NCBI GenBank assembly: GCA_022425445.1
Contig: JAKMFM010000034.1
Coordinates: 1 to 5,923, forward strand
Reading direction: 5' to 3'
DNA from: Planktomarina sp.
GTDB taxonomy: Bacteria > Pseudomonadota > Alphaproteobacteria > Rhodobacterales > Rhodobacteraceae
DNA: 5,923 bases
The position numbers were made by a program, and so were the translations under genes. Positions 5,703-5,923 of this stretch are shown here, one piece after another. The notes beneath the pieces were generated by a model that was not told the DNA's origin, searched no databases, and worked only from the letters and a program-made list of their open reading frames with translations. The stretch's first letter is position 1. Each line of letters opens with the position of its first letter.

Positions 5703-5923
5703 ATGTCACGTGTTAAAGGTGGAACAGTAACCCACGCCCGTCACAAGAAAATCATCAAAGCTGCGAAAGGCTTTTCCGGTCGCCGGAAGAATCTCTTTAA
5801 AACAGCGACACAGGCGGTCGATAAGGCCAACCAATACGCCACGCGTGACCGGAAGGCCCGCAAGCGTAATTTCCGGAGCCTGTGGATCCAGCGTATCAAT
5901 GCGGCATGCCGCAGCCATGACGA
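5703..5923 (+). CDS. rplT: 50S ribosomal protein L20 (3' end outside window)
   Basis: The first 73 codons of L20 are present, and the gene is cut by the right edge (the full protein is usually about 115-120 residues). L20 binds 23S rRNA early in 50S assembly. In several bacteria it also represses its own operon by binding the mRNA. The very basic N-terminal extension is seen as MSRVKGGTVTHARHKKIIK, followed by KGFSGRRKNLF, the conserved QAVDKANQYATRDRKARKR and the FRSLWIQRINAACRSHD segment. Agreement with the family is strong throughout, with no frame problem. The start follows a strong AAGGAGGT. pheS often follows rplT in bacteria, but that lies beyond this window. Confidence 0.97.
   Translation, partial: MSRVKGGTVTHARHKKIIKAAKGFSGRRKNLFKTATQAVDKANQYATRDRKARKRNFRSLWIQRINAACRSHD

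Noticed and set aside
5706..5918. Minus-strand reading frame opposite rplT
   Set aside because: The plus strand encodes unmistakable L20; the antisense frame is a by-product of its codon use.

Overview
The window looks like an ordinary chromosomal segment of an alphaproteobacterium, most likely of the Rhodobacteraceae/Roseobacter group. The basis is mid-range GC (mid-50s percent by eye), the Rhodobacterales character of the OmpA-family and helix-hairpin-helix proteins, a DUF1244 gene next to an N-formylglutamate amidohydrolase, and the rpmI-rplT pair downstream of pyruvate kinase. I assigned the taxonomy by recognising protein families, not by a search. I see no mobile elements, CRISPR arrays, tRNA or rRNA genes, and no sign of recent transfer.

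Left block, + strand (1-2534): a large OmpA-family envelope protein, open at the window's left edge, followed after about 20 bases by a small membrane-anchored helix-hairpin-helix protein. The OmpA-family protein has a roughly 117-residue internal repeat and a C-terminal OmpA-like domain that has lost a key peptidoglycan-binding aspartate.

Middle block, - strand (2555-3609): N-formylglutamate amidohydrolase and, 5 bases downstream, a 97-residue DUF1244 protein. The two form a likely two-gene operon that converges on the left block. A 9-bp inverted repeat brackets both convergent stop codons.

Right block, + strand (3696-5923): pyruvate kinase, diverging from the amidohydrolase across 86 bases. 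Its stop overlaps the start of a 76-residue hydrophobic protein by one base (TGATG). A 113-base gap with a strong potential RNA hairpin follows, then rpmI (L35) and rplT (L20, cut by the right edge). The pyruvate kinase carries the residue set described for potassium-independent enzymes.

Functionally this is a mix of housekeeping genes (glycolysis, translation), a small amide-hydrolysis operon and an envelope pair. I find no convincing evidence of a new multi-gene system. The items most worth checking are the repeat-bearing OmpA protein with a degenerate binding site, the hairpin leader before rpmI, the pyk-coupled membrane protein, and the membrane-tethered helix-hairpin-helix protein.
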